Shown: positions 4,016-7,039 of the stretch, one piece after another
How the letters are laid out: the number at the start of each line of letters is the position of its first letter
Numbering within the stretch: the first letter of the stretch is position 1
Source: Desulfovibrionales bacterium GWA2_65_9
Lineage (GTDB): Bacteria; Desulfobacterota; Desulfovibrionia; Desulfovibrionales; Desulfovibrionaceae
Direction: 5' to 3'
DNA: 7,039 nt
Assembly (NCBI GenBank): GCA_001799475.1
Contig: MGTN01000086.1
Coordinates: 6,176 to 13,214, forward strand
Translations under genes and position numbers: made by a program
Notes under the pieces: generated by a model
What the model was told of the DNA's origin: nothing
Database searches by the model: none
Seen by the model: only the letters and a program-made list of their open reading frames with translations

Positions 4016-6692
4016 CCGGGAACTCCTGCCCGACCTTGGTCAGGTGCGCGGCCAGGGGCGAGATGGGCGCGTTCACGGCGTGCACCAGGTTCACCGGGCT
4101 CATGTACTCGCGCGACCAGTCAAAGGTCAGGCGCACGCCGTCCGGACCCTCCAGGCTCACCTCGGCCAGCAGGGCGCGCACGTCCGTTGGCTTGGGGCCG
4201 TTCTTGCTCTTGCGCTCGACCACGAAGCTCTCGCGGGTGAGCAGCTCGGTCCAGTGTCCCCGCCAGCGGGCGATGTCCTCGGCGCTGCCGGTGTAGCGCA
4301 CCAGGAACTTCTCGCGCACGGCCTGCTTGGTCCGCTCCAGCACGCCCATGGGCTCGATGCGTATGGGGGTGAGCCCGTGCGGCATCTGCGCGGCCAGGGT
4401 GTCCAGCACATGCTCCGGCAAAAGATTCTCGCGCAGGGTCAGGGTGAACCACTCGGCCATGCTCTCCACGCCCACGGGCAGCGCGCGGCCAAAGGAGATG
4501 CGCGGCATGGGGTGGAAGCCCGCGCTGAAGGACAGCGGGAACCGCGTACGCCTGAGCGCCCGCTCCAGGATGCTCTGGAGCTCCAGCTGGCTCAAGTACG
4601 CGGCCTCGTCCAGCTTCTCGTACCAGATGCGGTACTGGGCCTGGCGCTCGGAGAGGGCCAGCTTGGTGGCGGCGCTGGCCGCGACGGTGGCGGCGTTGTC
4701 GGCCGCGGTGTTGGCCGCGGTGTCGGCGGCCTTGGCCTCTCTCGCCGCCTGGATCTCTGCCTGGGTGTCATTCTGGTAGCCTGGCTGGTTGTCCGGCGGA
4801 GCCAGCTCTTCCTCTTCCTGGTCGCGGCGGGCAAAGACCAGGCGCGGGCTGATCTCGCCCTGGGCCGCCTGTTTCGTCAAACGCGACGCGCGGCCGTCAT
4901 GGCTGCAGACCCCGCAGTTGCGGCAGGCGCCGTAGCGGCAGTCCTCGGTGAGCTTGGCGGCCAGGGCGCGCGCGCGCTCGGTGCGCAGAAAGTCTTTGGA
5001 CACGCCGCAGTCCAGGTGGTCCCAGGGCAGGGGCGCGTCGATGTCGCGCGGAGCCTGGAACTCCTCGGCCGTGAGCCCGTGCTCGGCCAGCGCCTCCAGG
5101 TACGGCGCAAGCACCAGATGGTCGCGCCAGCTGGAGAACAGCGCGCCCTTGCGAAAGGCGCTCTCGATGACCGGCCCCAGGCGGCGGTCCCCGCGTGAGA
5201 ACACGCCCTCAAGGCAGCTCATTTCCGGCTGGTGGAACTTGACGGTGATGCGCTTGTAGGGCTTGAGCGCGTCCTTGATGCGGTAGACGCGGCGGCGGAT
5301 CTCGTCCATGCCGATCTGGCCGTCCCACTGGAACGGGGTGTGCGTCTTGGGCACAAAGGGCGACACCGCAGCCGTGACCTGCAGGCGCTTGACGTGGCGT
5401 CCGGCGGCGTCGCGCACTTTGACGCAGAGGTCGGCGATGGCGTCCAGGTCCTCATCGGTCTCGGTGGGCAGGCCGATCATGAAATAGAGCTTCACCTGCT
5501 GCCAGCCGTGCTCGAAGAGGATGCGCACATGCTCGATGAGCGCGTCCTCGCTGATGCCCTTGTTGATGACGTCGCGCAGGCGCTGGCTGCCCGCCTCGGG
5601 CGCGAGGGTGACCCCGGTGCGGCGGATGCTGGCCATGCGGCCCATGATGCGCTCGGACAGCGAGCCCACGCGCAGGGACGGCAGGGAGATGGTGACCTGC
5701 TCGGCCGCGCAGCGCGAAAAGGTGGTCTCAAAGAGCGACTCCAGGGCCGAGTAGTCGCCGGTGGACAGCGAGAGCATGGAGACTTCCTCAAAGCCCGTGG
5801 CGCTGATGGCCTCGATGAGCTGGGCGTCCAGCTGCTCCGGGCTCTTCTCGCGCACCGGGCGGTAGACCATGCCCGCGTGGCAGAAGCGGCAGCCGCGCGT
5901 GCAGCCCCGCGCCAGCTCCAGGGTGTAGCGGTCGTGGATGGCCTGGCCAAAGGGCACGGCCGGGGAGGTGGGGAAGGGCGCGCCTGCGATGTCGGGCACC
6001 AGGGCCTTTTCCACGCGCTCGTAGCCCGGCAGCAGCGGGCGCACGGCCTGGCCTGGGCCGTCCCAGGCGAACAGGCTCGGCACGTAGACGCCGGGCAGGG
6101 CGGTCAACTGGCGCAGGAGCTCGGCCTTGGGCGTTCCCGCCTCGCGCGCCGTGGCGACGGCTTCCAGGATTTCCGGCAGCACCACCTCGCCGTCGCCCAG
6201 GACCATCAGGTCCAGGAACGCGGCCAGGGGCTCGGGGTCGAAGCAGGCCCCGCCGCCGGCCATGATCAGCGGCCAGTCGCCGCCATCCTCTTTGCCCTCC
6301 AGCCGGTCCGCCGCGTGCAGCGGAATCTGGGCCAGGTCGAGCATGTACAAGATGTTGGTGTAGCAGAGCTCGTGGGTCAGGCTGAAGGCCACGGCGTCCA
6401 TCTGCGCCAGCGGCGTGTCGGTCTCCATGGTGGCGAGCGGGGTGCCGTGCTCGCGCAGGATGCTTGCTGTGTCCATGCAGGGGGCGTAGACGCGCTCGGC
6501 CTGCATGTGCGCCCGCTCGTTGACGGCCTGGGTCAGGATCTTCTGGCCCAGGTAGGACATGCCGACCTCGTAGAGGTCAGGGAAGGCCAGGGCCACGCGG
6601 ACGCGTAAGGTCGCCGGGTCCTTGCGCACGGTCCCCCACTCGTTGCCGAGGTAGCGGCTGGGGCGGGGCAGCAGAGGCAAGAGTTCCTTCAC
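4008..6692 (-). CDS. TIGR03960-type radical SAM protein fused to TIGR03936/DUF2344 domain
   Basis: The start is GTG at 6690-6692, supported by AAGGAG (plus-strand 6699-6704) six bases upstream; the product is 894 residues, a fusion of two proteins that in many bacteria are separate neighbours. Residues about 30-230 form the N-terminal domain, often labelled B12-binding-like (ALAFPDLYEVGMSYLG at 34-49, GGGACFDPEP at 146-155, GDGE at 166-169); no DxHxxG cobalamin motif is evident. The radical SAM core follows, with the 4Fe-4S cluster motif C264-xxx-C268-xx-C271. A second cluster, C585-x4-C590-x2-C593-x2-C596, could hold an extra Fe-S cluster or metal. An Ala-rich linker (about 647-680) leads to the DUF2344 domain (about 685-890), which has the family's RALRRTRFPL and GFHPMPRISFGRALPVG blocks; the customary SHLD reads SQLE at 701-704. 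The family's reaction is not known to me; in other genomes these genes often sit near rng and ribosomal protein genes, hinting at an RNA-related role. Family assignment is secure, function is not. Confidence 0.93.
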   Translation of the reverse strand: MKELLPLLPRPSRYLGNEWGTVRKDPATLRVRVALAFPDLYEVGMSYLGQKILTQAVNERAHMQAERVYAPCMDTASILREHGTPLATMETDTPLAQMDAVAFSLTHELCYTNILYMLDLAQIPLHAADRLEGKEDGGDWPLIMAGGGACFDPEPLAAFLDLMVLGDGEVVLPEILEAVATAREAGTPKAELLRQLTALPGVYVPSLFAWDGPGQAVRPLLPGYERVEKALVPDIAGAPFPTSPAVPFGQAIHDRYTLELARGCTRGCRFCHAGMVYRPVREKSPEQLDAQLIEAISATGFEEVSMLSLSTGDYSALESLFETTFSRCAAEQVTISLPSLRVGSLSERIMGRMASIRRTGVTLAPEAGSQRLRDVINKGISEDALIEHVRILFEHGWQQVKLYFMIGLPTETDEDLDAIADLCVKVRDAAGRHVKRLQVTAAVSPFVPKTHTPFQWDGQIGMDEIRRRVYRIKDALKPYKRITVKFHQPEMSCLEGVFSRGDRRLGPVIESAFRKGALFSSWRDHLVLAPYLEALAEHGLTAEEFQAPRDIDAPLPWDHLDCGVSKDFLRTERARALAAKLTEDCRYGACRNCGVCSHDGRASRLTKQAAQGEISPRLVFARRDQEEEELAPPDNQPGYQNDTQAEIQAAREAKAADTAANTAADNAATVAASAATKLALSERQAQYRIWYEKLDEAAYLSQLELQSILERALRRTRFPLSFSAGFHPMPRISFGRALPVGVESMAEWFTLTLRENLLPEHVLDTLAAQMPHGLTPIRIEPMGVLERTKQAVREKFLVRYTGSAEDIARWRGHWTELLTRESFVVERKSKNGPKPTDVRALLAEVSLEGPDGVRLTFDWSREYMSPVNLVHAVNAPISPLAAHLTKVGQEFPAG
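4653..4754 (-). repeat. Alanine-rich low-complexity linker with short imperfect DNA repeats
   Basis: Codons about 647-680 of the radical SAM fusion encode a linker of Ala with Thr, Asn and Asp (pattern DTAA-NTAA-DNAAT). At the DNA level an 11-base unit, GGCCGCGGTGT, occurs twice in tandem, with degenerate GGCGGC-type copies around it. It joins the radical SAM part to the DUF2344 domain and probably arose by repeat expansion. Confidence 0.6.
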
Positions 6693-6726
6693 GCGGGGCT
6701 CCTTGGACGTTGGCTTCGGTGTGCGG

Positions 6727-6767
6727 AAAAACGGGAAACGGGGCGGCAGGACCAGCCCACCGCCCCG
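6727..6767 (-). terminator. Intrinsic terminator after the right-end gene
   Basis: On the minus strand an eight-base-pair GC stem (plus coordinates 6760-6767 with 6739-6746) closes a 13-base loop and is followed by GTTTCCCGTTTTT-like sequence, i.e. the A tract 6727-6731 on the plus strand. It lies 40 bases after the stop at 6807, so it should end transcription of the right-end gene before the radical SAM gene. The first T tract is interrupted by Cs, which lowers certainty. Confidence 0.55.
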
Positions 6768-6806
6768 GTCATCAAAGAGAAACGCTTCAGGCGGGCAGGG
6801 CCGCTC

Positions 6807-7039
6807 TTACTTGAGCAGCTGGGAGATGTTGCCGCCGCCGGGGGCGCTCAAGGTCAGGTTGCTCGAGGCTTCCAGGTACTTGGTCTTCAGCTCCTCCGGG
6901 AGCTTCTTGTACTCGTAGAGCACGTGGGCCGTGGAGATCTCGCCGGTGATCTCGTGTTCGAAGGGGTAGCCGAAGGGCAGGAGCATCATCTGCACGCCCT
7001 GCTGACTGGGAACGGTCTGGATCACGGCGGGATCGGAGA
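6807..7039 (-). CDS. Unrecognised protein, C-terminal part (5' end outside window)
   Basis: The minus-strand frame is open from the right edge of the window to TAA at 6807-6809; 77 codons are visible. A GTG at 7023-7025 lies in frame, but the frame stays open beyond it and no ribosome binding site is visible before the window ends, so it is treated as internal. The visible part has a hydrophobic strand (VQMMLLPFGYPF), an acidic segment, a Lys/Glu-rich helix (YKKLPEELKTKYLEA) and a Ser/Gly tail ending NISQLLK. Codons have the G/C-rich third positions of neighbouring genes, supporting real coding. I recognise no family or catalytic motif, and no membrane segment is evident in this part. It is upstream of the radical SAM gene on the same strand, with a likely terminator between them, so they are probably not one operon. 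Confidence 0.7.
   Translation of the reverse strand, partial: SDPAVIQTVPSQQGVQMMLLPFGYPFEHEITGEISTAHVLYEYKKLPEELKTKYLEASSNLTLSAPGGGNISQLLK

Noticed and set aside
3978..6608. Two long plus-strand frames (about 406 and 458 codons) opposite the radical SAM gene
   Set aside because: They are antisense shadows of a GC-rich gene: no domain motifs, composition dominated by Ala/Gly/Arg/His/Val/Leu, while the minus strand has the CxxxCxxC motif and full family features.

Overview
The window is a GC-rich, bacterial, gene-dense stretch with strong G/C third-position bias. The style of the proteins (HD-GYP and PilZ proteins side by side, a single-chain fusion of a TIGR03960-type radical SAM protein with a DUF2344 domain, and a hemerythrin-like remnant) suggests a Desulfovibrio-like deltaproteobacterium (Desulfovibrionales). 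This placement is an inference from gene content, not from a marker gene.

Layout. The left third (1-2598, + strand) is a cyclic-di-GMP block. It holds the 3' part of an HD-GYP phosphodiesterase-type protein whose 5' end lies outside the window, then two tandem paralogous PilZ proteins of about 228 residues. Each PilZ gene has its own AT-richer upstream region with a candidate promoter. Both keep the RxxxR and DxSxxG c-di-GMP-binding motifs and share an N-terminal region, possibly receiver-like, of unknown role. Convergent to the second PilZ gene, four bases away, is a short minus-strand piece (about 2603-2740) that reads as the C-terminal end of a hemerythrin-like protein and looks like a gene remnant.

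The middle (2875-3972, +) is a secreted polysaccharide deacetylase (CE4/NodB fold) with an altered motif 1: TFDLCE in place of the usual TFDD. It converges on a large minus-strand gene (4008-6692) of 894 residues that joins a TIGR03960-type radical SAM enzyme to a TIGR03936/DUF2344 domain through an alanine-rich linker. Upstream of it on the same strand, and separated by a likely intrinsic terminator, is the 3' end of an unrecognised gene (6807 to the window edge).

Functionally, the first three genes plausibly form one signalling neighbourhood: a c-di-GMP-degrading (or sensing) HD-GYP protein next to two c-di-GMP receptors. The deacetylase and the radical SAM fusion have no evident link to it or to each other. 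No mobile element, tRNA, rRNA or CRISPR array was seen, and there is no gene-free stretch over 300 bases; the largest gap between intact genes is 2599-2874, which holds the remnant and a candidate promoter.
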